Notes under the pieces: model-generated | What the model saw: only the letters and a program-made list of their open reading frames with translations | Told to the model about the DNA's origin: nothing | The model's database searches: none | Part shown: positions 1 through 6,835 of the stretch, in pieces | How positions within the stretch are numbered: the first letter of the stretch is position 1 | Layout: each line of letters starts with the position of its first letter | Position numbers and translations under genes: made by a program | Origin: Saccharospirillum sp035704555 | Lineage (GTDB): Bacteria > Pseudomonadota > Gammaproteobacteria > Pseudomonadales > Natronospirillaceae | Direction of reading: 5' to 3' | Assembly: GCA_035704555.1 (NCBI GenBank) | Contig: DASSWT010000254.1 | Coordinates: forward strand, 1-17,159 | DNA length: 17,159 bases

Positions 1-432
1 ATGGACCGGCAGGAAGCCGAATTGCGCGAAGAGCTGGTCAACAGCGGTGTGCAGGTAGAGCGCACCGAGGAAGGTGAGATCAACCTGATCATGCCGGGCA
101 ACATCACCTTCGATACCGACAGCTCCACCGTGCGCCCCGACTTTATGGACACGCTCAACTCGGTAGCCCGGGTGGTTCAGGAATACGAGAACACCCTGAT
201 TACCATTGAAGGCCATACCGATAGCACCGGCGCTGAAGACTACAACCAGCTGCTGTCTGAACGTCGTGCCGCCAGCGTGGCCGAGGTAATGCTGAGCGAG
301 GGTATTGCGTTTGAGCGCATTGCGGCTGAAGGCTATGGCGAGTTGCGCCCCATTGCCGACAACAGTACTGCCTCTGGCAGGGCTTCCAACCGCCGGGTCG
401 AAATCAGCCTTGAAGCCATCGTCGCCGAATAA
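1..432 (+). CDS. OmpA/YiaD-family peptidoglycan-binding protein, C-terminal part (5' end outside window)
   Basis: This is the C-terminal peptidoglycan-binding domain of an outer-membrane OmpA-family protein, which tethers the outer membrane to the cell wall. The visible 143 residues show the family landmarks: GNITFDTDS at about 33-41, GHTDSTG at 71-77 (Asp binds diaminopimelate), the LSERRAASV helix at 85-93, and the closing SNRRVEI near 129-135. The first residues (DRQEAELRE, then LIMPGNITF) resemble the middle of YiaD-like lipoproteins, which carry a lipoprotein signal and a glycine-zipper region before this point. I therefore read the ATG at base 1 as an internal methionine and the gene as cut by the window edge. 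A GC-rich hairpin follows 19 bases after the stop. The domain is certain; which OmpA-like subfamily it belongs to is inferred. Confidence 0.85.
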   Translation: MDRQEAELREELVNSGVQVERTEEGEINLIMPGNITFDTDSSTVRPDFMDTLNSVARVVQEYENTLITIEGHTDSTGAEDYNQLLSERRAASVAEVMLSEGIAFERIAAEGYGELRPIADNSTASGRASNRRVEISLEAIVAE

Positions 433-451
433 GCCGCGACGGCTCTGAAAC

Positions 452-472
452 GCGGCCCCGCTCCGGGGCCGC
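452..472 (+). terminator. GC-rich hairpin, probable terminator of the OmpA-family gene
   Basis: A perfect 9-bp stem (gcggccccg with cggggccgc) closes a 3-base loop just after the stop codon at 430-432. Only a weak T tract follows (ttgaaatc), so it is not a textbook rho-independent terminator, but the position and stem strength fit transcription termination. Confidence 0.5.
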
Positions 473-577
473 TTGAAATCCGCATCGCCATAACCATAAT
501 GACTGCACAGCGGGTCAGGCCCGACGGCGGCCAATTGCACCCACATCAGCGACTTCAATGCGGAACAGCCTACCTCT

Positions 578-1312
578 ATGACAGCACCCCTGAAACTGGC
601 CATCCTTGAAACCGATGTGCTGCGGCCGGCCCTGAAACCGACTTACCACAGCTATGGCCGGATGTTCACCGACCTGTTGAATCAGGCCGACTTCAGCGGA
701 GAGATAGAGGTTTTCCCGGTCATTGACGGCATATACCCGGACTCAATCGATGATTTCGATGCTTACCTGATCACCGGCAGCCAGCACGACGCCTTTGCGG
801 ACGACGACTGGATTGTTCGCTTGCGCGAGTTTTGCCAGACACTCTACCAGGCTGGAAAGCCCATTATCGGTATCTGCTTTGGTCACCAGTTGCTGGCTCA
901 CGCGCTGGGAGGTAAAGCCGGGCGAGCCGACCGCGGCTGGGGCCTGGGGGTCATGACCTATGATTTCGATGATACCGCCCGCGCCGCCTTGCCGGACTTT
1001 GTCGACCAGGCTGAGCCGGTCTCGTTACTGATCAGCCATCGTGATCAGGTACTGGCCTTGCCTCCGGGCGCCGAAACGCTGCTCACCAACGATTTTTGTC
1101 GTTACGCCGCCTACCACATTCCGAACCGGGTGCTGTGCTTTCAGGGCCACCCGGAGTTCACCAAGGACTACAGCCAGTCTTTGCTGAAATACCGTGAAGG
1201 TGACATTAGCGACGAGCAGATGCAGTCGGTGGTCGACAGCCTGGCCGACGAACATCAGGGCGCACGCATCGCGCGCTGGATGCGCGACTTTCTGGACAGC
1301 AGCCACCGATAA
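578..1312 (+). CDS. Stand-alone class I glutamine amidotransferase (GATase1)
   Basis: A 244-residue protein of the class I glutamine amidotransferase fold, which releases ammonia from glutamine or hydrolyses gamma-glutamyl bonds. The nucleophile elbow is GICFGHQLLAHALGG, with Cys100. The catalytic His191 and Glu193 lie in CFQGHPEF, and TGSQHDAF near 66-73 is the oxyanion-side loop. No synthetase domain is fused or adjacent. This matches the single-domain GMP-synthase-like amidotransferases of proteobacteria, whose substrates are mostly unknown; the gamma-glutamyl-polyamine hydrolase (PuuD) type is a less likely alternative. The ATG at 578 gives the usual N terminus for the family (LAILETD), but no strong ribosome-binding site precedes it. 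The next gene starts 64 bases downstream on the same strand and may be co-transcribed. Confidence 0.85.
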   Translation: MTAPLKLAILETDVLRPALKPTYHSYGRMFTDLLNQADFSGEIEVFPVIDGIYPDSIDDFDAYLITGSQHDAFADDDWIVRLREFCQTLYQAGKPIIGICFGHQLLAHALGGKAGRADRGWGLGVMTYDFDDTARAALPDFVDQAEPVSLLISHRDQVLALPPGAETLLTNDFCRYAAYHIPNRVLCFQGHPEFTKDYSQSLLKYREGDISDEQMQSVVDSLADEHQGARIARWMRDFLDSSHR

Positions 1313-1376
1313 CAGGCAGGATGGGACCCGCTCGATTCATATAGCCCATTCAACCGCTGGCACACTGAATTACTCA

Positions 1377-1727
1377 ATGAAACTGATGACCCTACAACAC
1401 GTCACGCTGGTCCGGCTTTACCCGATGCGGCGGCTGGCCTGGCCGCTAATGGTGCTGGGCACCCTGATATTCCCGGCGATGATCGCCTGGGCTGTGGCCC
1501 ACCCTGAACTCAGTGGCGACGAGTTGTTTACCGGCTTCGTGGCCGGCCTCGGCCTGGTGTTGCTGGGCGCTCTGCTGGCGCTGACCCGGCCCGAAAAAGA
1601 CCCGCCCCAGGGCCTGCGCCAGCGTGCCAGGCATGCCTGGGAAACCCTGGTGTTCTGGTCGTGGCTGGCGAGCCTGCTGGTGTTTGTCAGCCTGGCCATC
1701 AAAATCCTGAGTTTCTCCGGCGCCTGA
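1377..1727 (+). CDS. Small hypothetical membrane protein with three predicted helices
   Basis: I do not recognise this 116-residue protein. It has three hydrophobic stretches that look like membrane helices: residues 20-41, 50-69 and 91-112. A proline- and charge-rich loop (RPEKDPPQGLRQRARHAW, 71-88) joins the last two and is probably cytoplasmic. The frame is open upstream to 1194, but that part overlaps the end of the amidotransferase and has no membrane character. The ATG at 1377 (MKLMTLQH) is therefore the likely start, with 1386 as an alternative; neither has a good ribosome-binding site. It converges with the diguanylate cyclase gene, whose stop is 27 bases away. The hydrophobic pattern and codon use support a real gene. 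No function can be assigned. Confidence 0.55.
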   Translation: MKLMTLQHVTLVRLYPMRRLAWPLMVLGTLIFPAMIAWAVAHPELSGDELFTGFVAGLGLVLLGALLALTRPEKDPPQGLRQRARHAWETLVFWSWLASLLVFVSLAIKILSFSGA

Positions 1728-1754
1728 ACATAGTGGGCCAGGCGTAAAGTTCTG

Positions 1755-3935
1755 TCAGAACAGGGTACGGGGGTGCTGTTCAGCGTAGGCAATGCCACCC
1801 TTGCCGGAGCGTTTGATGCCGTACATGGCCTGGTCGGCATGGTGCATCAGGGTATCCAGATCGCGCCCGTGCGTTCCATAGCGGGCAACGCCAATGCTGG
1901 CCGAAACCGCTACCTGCTCGTTCCCGGTAATCACCGGCTTCTCGATCACCGATAACATCCGGCTGATAAAGGCATGAATGGCCGGTTCGTTGTCGAAATC
2001 GTCGATGATGATCACAAACTCGTCGCCACCCACCCGGGCGGCAAAATCGGTTTTGCGCAGTGCTTCCGACAAACGCTCGGCCAGGGCCGTCAGTACCGAA
2101 TCACCGACGCGGTGGCCATGCCGATCGTTCACCGGTTTGAAACCATCCAGATCAATATAAACCAGATAAAACGCACGGCCGGTTTCGTTTGCCAGTGCCA
2201 CCCGCTCGTCGACGAACTTGACCAGCAACCGGCGGTTCGGCAGCCGAGTCAGGGTATCGTGATTGGCCATGTACTCAATGCGCTGCTGCGCCGCTTCAAT
2301 CTGCGTTTTCTCATGCGACAGGGCGCTGTTCACTTCATATAGTTGCTGATGGCTCAAGGCATTGCTCAGCGTGATGGCGACAAAGGGCGCCAGAGAACCC
2401 AGCAGCTCCAGCTCATCGTTGCCAAAGCGCCCGGGCACGGAACTTTGCAGCGACACCATGCCGATGACCGATTGGTTGTGTATCAGCGGGACAAACAACT
2501 GGGATAACGGCAACATCCGGTTGTCTCCCACTCTGAGTGAGCTTAGCTGTCGGTTCTCGTCGCCGATCAGCAGCGGTTTGGCTGATCGAATGGCCTGCAC
2601 CGCGCGGCTCTGGTCAAATGAGTAGGGAATGGAGAACCCGGGCAAACGGGTGCCGTCCTCAATAACGATGACGTACTCAATGGCATCGACCTCGGGACGG
2701 TTCAGCGCGAGCGAGACGAAGTGGACATCGAGCCGTTGTTTCACGATGTCGTAGAGTTTCTGGCCAATGTCTTCCAGGCGTAACGATGAGGCCAACTGGC
2801 GCGCCAGCTCGTTGATCAGTTGCAACCGGGACTGGGCAGCCTTGAGCTGGCGGTTTTCGTGCTGGGCAATCTGCCGGGCAACCCGCTCGTCTTCCATCTT
2901 GGCTTCATACTGGCGCAGCTCGATCTGCTGGCGAACATCACGCTGTTGCAGCTTGCGTTCAAGATCCAGCGTCAGACGCAATACGATGTGGGCGGCGCGG
3001 TATTTTCGGGCACGCTCGAGGCAGACCGCCAGGGTTTCCAGAGCGCGCTGCTGAATCAGACTGAACTCGGGCAGCCCCTCCCGGCGCAGGCCCTGTCGCA
3101 GGGTGTGCACTGCCCGGGAGAAATGCCCGGTAGAGGCCAGCACCTTGGCCAACTCGATGTAGGCGTAAAGCCCGGTCACACCCTCTTTGTCGAATTCAGG
3201 ATGATCGATGGTGACCAGCAGGGTGGTTTCAGCCTCAACCAGCCGATTCTGCAAACGCTGACACCGCGCAACCGCGATCAGCGCCTGGATTTCCAGGTGA
3301 CCAAAGTTCAGCTGCCGTGCGTATTCCAGAGCGGCCCGACAACCCAGCAGGGCATCCTGAAACCGGCTTTGACGGCTGTGCAAATGGGCCTGTAGCAGTG
3401 CAGCCTCACCCAGATTTTCAGCGGTTATCGCCGCTGTATCGAGCCCCAACATCTGGTTTAGCAGCTCTTCAACACTGACCAGATCGTCGATTTCGTAATG
3501 GAGTAAGGCTAAATTCAACTGAGAGGCGAAGATGCCATTGATGTTGGCAACAGGCTGGGAGATCGCCAGCGACTGACGGTAATGGTGCAGCGCCTCGCCG
3601 TACTGCCCCATACCCTGGTAGGCCATACCCATGCCGTTATGGATGCGCCAGAGTTCCTCAGGGTCTTTTATTTGCTCAGCCAGCGCCAGGGATTCGGAGA
3701 GCCGTTTAAGAGCCTGAAGATGTTCTCCTTGAAAAATATAGGTCCAGCCTTCGTGAAATAAAAGCTGGCACTCTCGCAGCACATTGAAATCGACCAGTGT
3801 TCGGGCCTGATCAAGCAGTTGGAAGGCGGTTTCGGTATCCGACAGCATGGCCTGCCAGGCCTGTTCCAGGTACTTGTCAAAAGTGCCGTGCTGAGCCGCC
3901 GTCACATTGCCAACCTCTGTCATTGGAACGGTCAT
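1755..3935 (-). CDS. Soluble diguanylate cyclase with TPR, GAF and GGDEF domains
   Basis: A 726-residue enzyme predicted to make cyclic di-GMP from two GTP. Residues about 20-325 are helical TPR-like repeats (for example GMGMAYQGMGQYGEALHHY at 101-119), followed by a glutamine/charge-rich coiled coil at about 325-375. A GAF domain occupies about 375-530, and a GGDEF domain about 550-720. The active-site motif is intact (ARVGGDEF, GGDEF at 636-640). The product-inhibition I-site RKTD (627-630) sits the canonical five residues upstream, so feedback inhibition by c-di-GMP is expected. There is no signal peptide or membrane segment, so it acts in the cytoplasm and senses protein partners through TPR and a small ligand through GAF. 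Two in-frame ATGs (3935 and 3923) are possible; neither has a strong Shine-Dalgarno, and I keep the longer one. The gene stands alone downstream of dtd. Confidence 0.92.
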   Translation of the reverse strand: MTVPMTEVGNVTAAQHGTFDKYLEQAWQAMLSDTETAFQLLDQARTLVDFNVLRECQLLFHEGWTYIFQGEHLQALKRLSESLALAEQIKDPEELWRIHNGMGMAYQGMGQYGEALHHYRQSLAISQPVANINGIFASQLNLALLHYEIDDLVSVEELLNQMLGLDTAAITAENLGEAALLQAHLHSRQSRFQDALLGCRAALEYARQLNFGHLEIQALIAVARCQRLQNRLVEAETTLLVTIDHPEFDKEGVTGLYAYIELAKVLASTGHFSRAVHTLRQGLRREGLPEFSLIQQRALETLAVCLERARKYRAAHIVLRLTLDLERKLQQRDVRQQIELRQYEAKMEDERVARQIAQHENRQLKAAQSRLQLINELARQLASSLRLEDIGQKLYDIVKQRLDVHFVSLALNRPEVDAIEYVIVIEDGTRLPGFSIPYSFDQSRAVQAIRSAKPLLIGDENRQLSSLRVGDNRMLPLSQLFVPLIHNQSVIGMVSLQSSVPGRFGNDELELLGSLAPFVAITLSNALSHQQLYEVNSALSHEKTQIEAAQQRIEYMANHDTLTRLPNRRLLVKFVDERVALANETGRAFYLVYIDLDGFKPVNDRHGHRVGDSVLTALAERLSEALRKTDFAARVGGDEFVIIIDDFDNEPAIHAFISRMLSVIEKPVITGNEQVAVSASIGVARYGTHGRDLDTLMHHADQAMYGIKRSGKGGIAYAEQHPRTLF

Positions 3936-3956
3936 TGTGGTGTCTGAAGAGCCATC

Positions 3957-3962
3957 ATTGTA
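3957..3962 (-). promoter_or_regulatory. Candidate -10 element for the diguanylate cyclase gene
   Basis: On the minus strand this reads TACAAT, 21 bases upstream of the ATG at 3935, inside the 96-base gap between dtd and the cyclase gene. No convincing -35 lies 16-18 bases further upstream, so this is a weak prediction. It may mean that the cyclase is transcribed separately from pip-dtd. Confidence 0.25.
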
Positions 3963-4031
3963 AAGACCTCTGCGCCAACAAGCGATTGCAGGGGTGTCGT
4001 TTGCGCCCCCTCCCCCGTCCTGTGAGCTGAG

Positions 4032-4469
4032 TCAGTGCTCCAGCAGGAAGGTTACCGGGCCATCGTTGGTCAGGCTCACCTGCATGTTAGCCCCGAACTG
4101 ACCGGTTTCTACCTGCCGGTATTGTTGTTTCACGGTGCTGACCAGGGCGTTAAACACACCCAAACCCTGTTCCGGGGTGGCTGCCGAGGTGAAGCTCGGG
4201 CGCAGGCCTTTGCGGGTATCCGCCGAGAGGGTAAATTGCGGCACCAGCAACAGCCCGCCGGATACCTGCTGAACGTTCAGGTTCATGCGACCATCGGCGT
4301 CGGCAAACACTCTGTAATTAAGCAAACGGTGGGCCATTTTGTCGATATTTGGCGCGGCATCACCCGGGTCGACCCCCACCAGCACAAGAAGCCCCTGTTC
4401 AATGGACCCAAGGGTGACATCATCGACGGTAACCCGCGCTTCGGTGACACGTTGAATCAGCGCTTTCAT
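4032..4469 (-). CDS. dtd: D-aminoacyl-tRNA deacylase (D-Tyr-tRNA deacylase)
   Basis: This cytoplasmic proofreading enzyme removes D-amino acids (and glycine from tRNA-Ala) wrongly attached to tRNA. The 145-residue product has the same length as E. coli Dtd and starts with the family's MKALIQRV. Both signature motifs are present: PQFTLSAD at 77-84 (SQxxT-type motif with the active-site Thr) and NDGPVTF near the C terminus, the Gly-cisPro motif that gives chiral selectivity. The frame could start 6 bases earlier at a TTG (4475). The ATG at 4469 is preferred because it matches the family N terminus. The gene lies 75 bases downstream of pip on the same strand. A pip-dtd pairing is also found in pseudomonads, so co-transcription is likely. 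Confidence 0.95.
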   Translation of the reverse strand: MKALIQRVTEARVTVDDVTLGSIEQGLLVLVGVDPGDAAPNIDKMAHRLLNYRVFADADGRMNLNVQQVSGGLLLVPQFTLSADTRKGLRPSFTSAATPEQGLGVFNALVSTVKQQYRQVETGQFGANMQVSLTNDGPVTFLLEH

Positions 4470-4544
4470 GGCCAATTAATCCATAGACCGGGTCCTGTGC
4501 GGCATATCTGCCGGGGGTGCGTCAGAAAAGCGACCATGGCGGGC

Positions 4545-5516
4545 TTATTCTGCCCGGCCGGGATCGTGCCGCAGGTGGTGGCTCCATTTCTGCGTGGCGC
4601 GAACCAGGGCATCGACATTGGCGGGATCAAAACCGGAATGGCCGCCTTCGCGAATGAAGTCGAGTTCGGCATCCGGCCAGTGTTTCGACAGGGCCCAGGC
4701 CTGCTCTGGCGGACAGATCATGTCGTAACGCCCATGGACAATGGTGCCGGGTATACCGGCCAGCGCCGATGCGTGCGTCAGAATCTGATTCTCGTCCAGA
4801 AAACACCGGTTGCGGAAATAGTGCGCCGAAATGCGTGCCAGACTGAGGGCGACATGCGTCTGGGTGAAATAGTCGAGCGACTGGGTGCTCGGCCGCAGCG
4901 AGGCATTCGCCGCTTCCCAGCGTGCCCAGGCTTTGGCGGCGCCCACCCGGGCGAGGTCGTTGCTGCCATGCAGCAGTTGATAATAGTCTTCGACCAGCTC
5001 GGCCCCGGTCGCGCCTTCGACCGGCTCCAGAAAGCGTTCCCATTCCTCCGGAAAGTAGCGCCCGGCTCCGCTCTGGTAGAGCCAGTCGAGATCCTGCTGG
5101 CGGCCCAGAAAAATGCCACGCAATATCATCGCCAAGACCCGCTCCGGGTGGGCTTGGGCATAGAGCAGCGCCAGGGTGCTGCCCCAGCTGCCGCCAAACA
5201 AAACCCAGCGCTCAACCTTAAGGTGTTGTCGCAATTGTTCGAGGTCGTTTAGCAGATCGACAGTGGTATTGTTGTCGGTTTCGGCATGAGGTTCGGAGCG
5301 ACCGGCACCGCGTTGATCGTAGAGGATGATGCGATAATGCTCTGGGTCGAAAAAGCGTCGCATCTGCTCGGAACAGCCCGCGCCCGGGCCGCCGTGAACC
5401 ACCACTACGGGCAACCCCTCGGCGGTTCCCGACTCTTCAAAGTAGAGTTGATGACCACCGCTTACCGCCAGATGGCTCTCGTTATAGGGTCGGATTTCAG
5501 GGTAGAGCGGCAGCAT
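4545..5516 (-). CDS. pip: Proline iminopeptidase (alpha/beta hydrolase, peptidase family S33)
   Basis: A 323-residue cytoplasmic aminopeptidase that releases N-terminal proline from peptides. It is collinear with bacterial Pip, which is about 313-325 residues. Visible landmarks are the oxyanion-hole motif HGGPG (41-45), DQRGAGRS (67-74), and the nucleophile elbow GGSWGS with Ser110. Asp265 (HGRYD) and His293 (GGHSGF) complete the triad. The N-terminal PLYPEIRPYN is typical of the family. The start at 5516 has a good ribosome-binding site (AGAGGA at 5528-5523, minus strand). It is the first gene of a probable pip-dtd unit, and its upstream region is shared divergently with the riboswitch-controlled btuF gene. 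Confidence 0.95.
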   Translation of the reverse strand: MLPLYPEIRPYNESHLAVSGGHQLYFEESGTAEGLPVVVVHGGPGAGCSEQMRRFFDPEHYRIILYDQRGAGRSEPHAETDNNTTVDLLNDLEQLRQHLKVERWVLFGGSWGSTLALLYAQAHPERVLAMILRGIFLGRQQDLDWLYQSGAGRYFPEEWERFLEPVEGATGAELVEDYYQLLHGSNDLARVGAAKAWARWEAANASLRPSTQSLDYFTQTHVALSLARISAHYFRNRCFLDENQILTHASALAGIPGTIVHGRYDMICPPEQAWALSKHWPDAELDFIREGGHSGFDPANVDALVRATQKWSHHLRHDPGRAE

Positions 5517-5703
5517 TAAACATCCTCTTCACGGGCTTTTTATTATTCGCGTCACCATCGGCTGGGGTATCTATCAGCCCATCACCGGCGTTGGGGTCAA
5601 AACGGATGGCCAATAATGACACAGCCACATCAGGCTGCACAGCACCGGAGGATGCTGTTCTTCGTCGTTGTGAAGCGCCGCCTCATACCCTACTATCGCT
5701 GCA
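5517..5703. other. Divergent intergenic region between pip and the cobalamin riboswitch
   Basis: This non-coding spacer separates the divergent pip and btuF transcripts. It contains the pip ribosome-binding site at its left end and a sigma-70-like promoter for btuF at its right end. The frame of btuF is open back to 5591, but that part runs through the riboswitch and carries no recognisable protein sequence. I found no convincing pip promoter and no other gene. Confidence 0.6.
5668..5696 (+). promoter_or_regulatory. Candidate sigma-70 promoter of the riboswitch-btuF transcript
   Basis: TTGTGA (5668-5673) and TACTAT (5691-5696) are separated by exactly 17 bases. Each matches four of six consensus positions. 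The predicted start, about base 5703, coincides with the first base of the P1 stem of the riboswitch aptamer (5704). That independent agreement is the main reason to take the promoter seriously. Confidence 0.5.
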
Positions 5704-5929
5704 CCTGGACGTCACCGAGTCTCTGCAATGCATACTCGACGACGTGTATACGGGGGAATCCGGTGAGAATCCGGAGCTGTCGCGCAACGGTAAGGCGAAT
5801 GATGCATCAACCTCACGCCTGGGGGTGATGCTGTCGCCAAAGCCCGAATGCCCGTCCAGGACTGGACGTGCCGGTGAGTTCAACCCGCCGGTTCGCCCCT
5901 CATCCTCGCGCTTGGGAGACCTGCCGTTA
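5704..5929 (+). promoter_or_regulatory. Cobalamin (vitamin B12) riboswitch with expression platform, controlling btuF
   Basis: The aptamer core is at 5751-5795. It carries GGGGGAATCC, then CCGG-tgagaat-CCGG pairing, then GAGCTGTCGCGCAACGGTAAG, almost the same as the E. coli btuB riboswitch. A perfect outer stem P1 joins CCTGGACG (5704-5711) to CGTCCAGG (5853-5860). The conserved 3' element GCCCGAATGCC (5842-5852) directly precedes the 3' strand of P1, as in known aptamers of this class. A P5-like arm is closed by GGCGA/TCGCC and GCATCA/TGATGC. The remaining 70 bases hold the expression platform. They contain a hairpin at 5870-5892 whose loop (TGAG) can pair with CTCA in the P5 loop, and the ribosome-binding site GGGAG at 5914-5918. 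No U-rich terminator is present, so control of translation initiation is likelier than transcription termination. High B12 is expected to repress. Confidence 0.9.
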
Positions 5930-6814
5930 ATGAAACCGCTGCTTAGCTTGAAACCCACCCTGTTTGGACTGCTGACTCTGCTGTCTGCGCCCGCCCTCTG
6001 GGCCGATATTCGGGTCACCGATGATGTTGGTGAGACGCTGGTGCTTGAACAACCTGCGCAACGTATTGTCAGTCTGGTACCGCACGCCACCGAAATGCTG
6101 TTCGAGATCGGGGCTGGTGATCTGATACTGGCCACCGTCGACTATGCCGACTACCCGGAAGCGGCAAAAGCCCTGCCCAGGGTCGGGGACTATAACTCGC
6201 TCAACCTTGAAGCCATTCTGGCACTGGAACCCGATCTGCTGATCGCCTTCACCAGTGGCGCCAACCGGGCACAGGTGAACCGCTTGCAAGCCCTGGGTTA
6301 CCCGGTATTCACTTCCGATCCACAGACATTCGACGAAATAGAGCGCACCTTAAGACAGTTCGGCGAACTGACCGGCCGCCAGCGCAACGCCGATAGCGTC
6401 GCGGATGCGTTTAAAGCCGATATCGGGCACTTGGCGGAACGCTATGGCGAGAAGCGGCCCTTGTCGGTGTTTTACCAGGTCTGGCACGACCCGCTGATCA
6501 CCCTGAATGGCGAGACCTTCATCAGCAAGGTGCTCGAGGTGTGCGGTGGGGTTAACGTCTTTGCCGATCTGCCGGCGCCGTCACCCCAGGTCAGCCTTGA
6601 GGCGGTGATCGACAAGAACCCGGAGGTTATCGTTACCGGCCCGTCGGATTCCGGTGAGGCATCAAACTGGCAGCAATGGCCGCAATTGCGGGCCGTGGCC
6701 AACGATGCCCTGATAGAAACGGATCCGGATACGCTGCACCGTCCGGTGCCCGGTTTGGTCACCGGGGCGACAGCCTTGTGCGAAGCCATGGACCGGGTGC
6801 GGGAGCAGCACTGA
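5930..6814 (+). CDS. btuF: Periplasmic vitamin B12-binding protein (BtuF-type ABC substrate-binding protein)
   Basis: This protein is predicted to capture cobalamin in the periplasm and hand it to an ABC importer. The 294-residue product has a clear signal peptide (hydrophobic core FGLLTLLSAPA, cleavage after ALWA, residue 25). The mature part is a class III helical-backbone binding protein: RIVSLVPHATEMLFEIGAG (45-63), NLEAILALEPDLLIA (92-106) and VSLEAVIDKNPEVIV (221-235). Glu94 and Glu224 occupy the two positions that form salt bridges with the permease. Cys205 and Cys284 may form the disulfide known in E. coli BtuF. The ATG at 5930 directly follows the riboswitch platform, with GGGAG 11 bases upstream. 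Upstream in-frame starts would translate the riboswitch and are rejected. No btuC, btuD or btuB gene lies beside it; the next gene is convergent. The riboswitch strongly supports B12 over iron-siderophore as the ligand. Confidence 0.92.
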   Translation: MKPLLSLKPTLFGLLTLLSAPALWADIRVTDDVGETLVLEQPAQRIVSLVPHATEMLFEIGAGDLILATVDYADYPEAAKALPRVGDYNSLNLEAILALEPDLLIAFTSGANRAQVNRLQALGYPVFTSDPQTFDEIERTLRQFGELTGRQRNADSVADAFKADIGHLAERYGEKRPLSVFYQVWHDPLITLNGETFISKVLEVCGGVNVFADLPAPSPQVSLEAVIDKNPEVIVTGPSDSGEASNWQQWPQLRAVANDALIETDPDTLHRPVPGLVTGATALCEAMDRVREQH

Positions 6815-6835
6815 AGTAGAGCGGGCTGAGTCGAA

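Noticed and set aside
1749..1761. GTTCTgtcAGAAC inverted repeat at the convergent ends of the small membrane protein and cyclase genes
   Set aside because: A 5-bp stem overlapping the cyclase stop codon and lacking T runs is too weak to call a terminator.
2820..3395. A 191-codon plus-strand frame inside the diguanylate cyclase gene
   Set aside because: It is antisense to the TPR region, with no family signature and no ribosome-binding site.
4035..5252. A 405-codon plus-strand open frame opposite dtd and pip
   Set aside because: It spans two well-identified genes on the other strand, shows no recognisable protein pattern, and is the kind of mirror frame that GC-biased coding sequence produces.
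5591..5929. An N-terminal extension of btuF starting at 5591
   Set aside because: It would translate the riboswitch, has no protein-like sequence, and would place the clear signal peptide 113 residues inside the protein.
6815..6835. CTGAgtcgaaTCAG in the gap between btuF and the SCO gene, considered as a terminator
   Set aside because: The stem is only 4 bp with no T tract; chance is sufficient.
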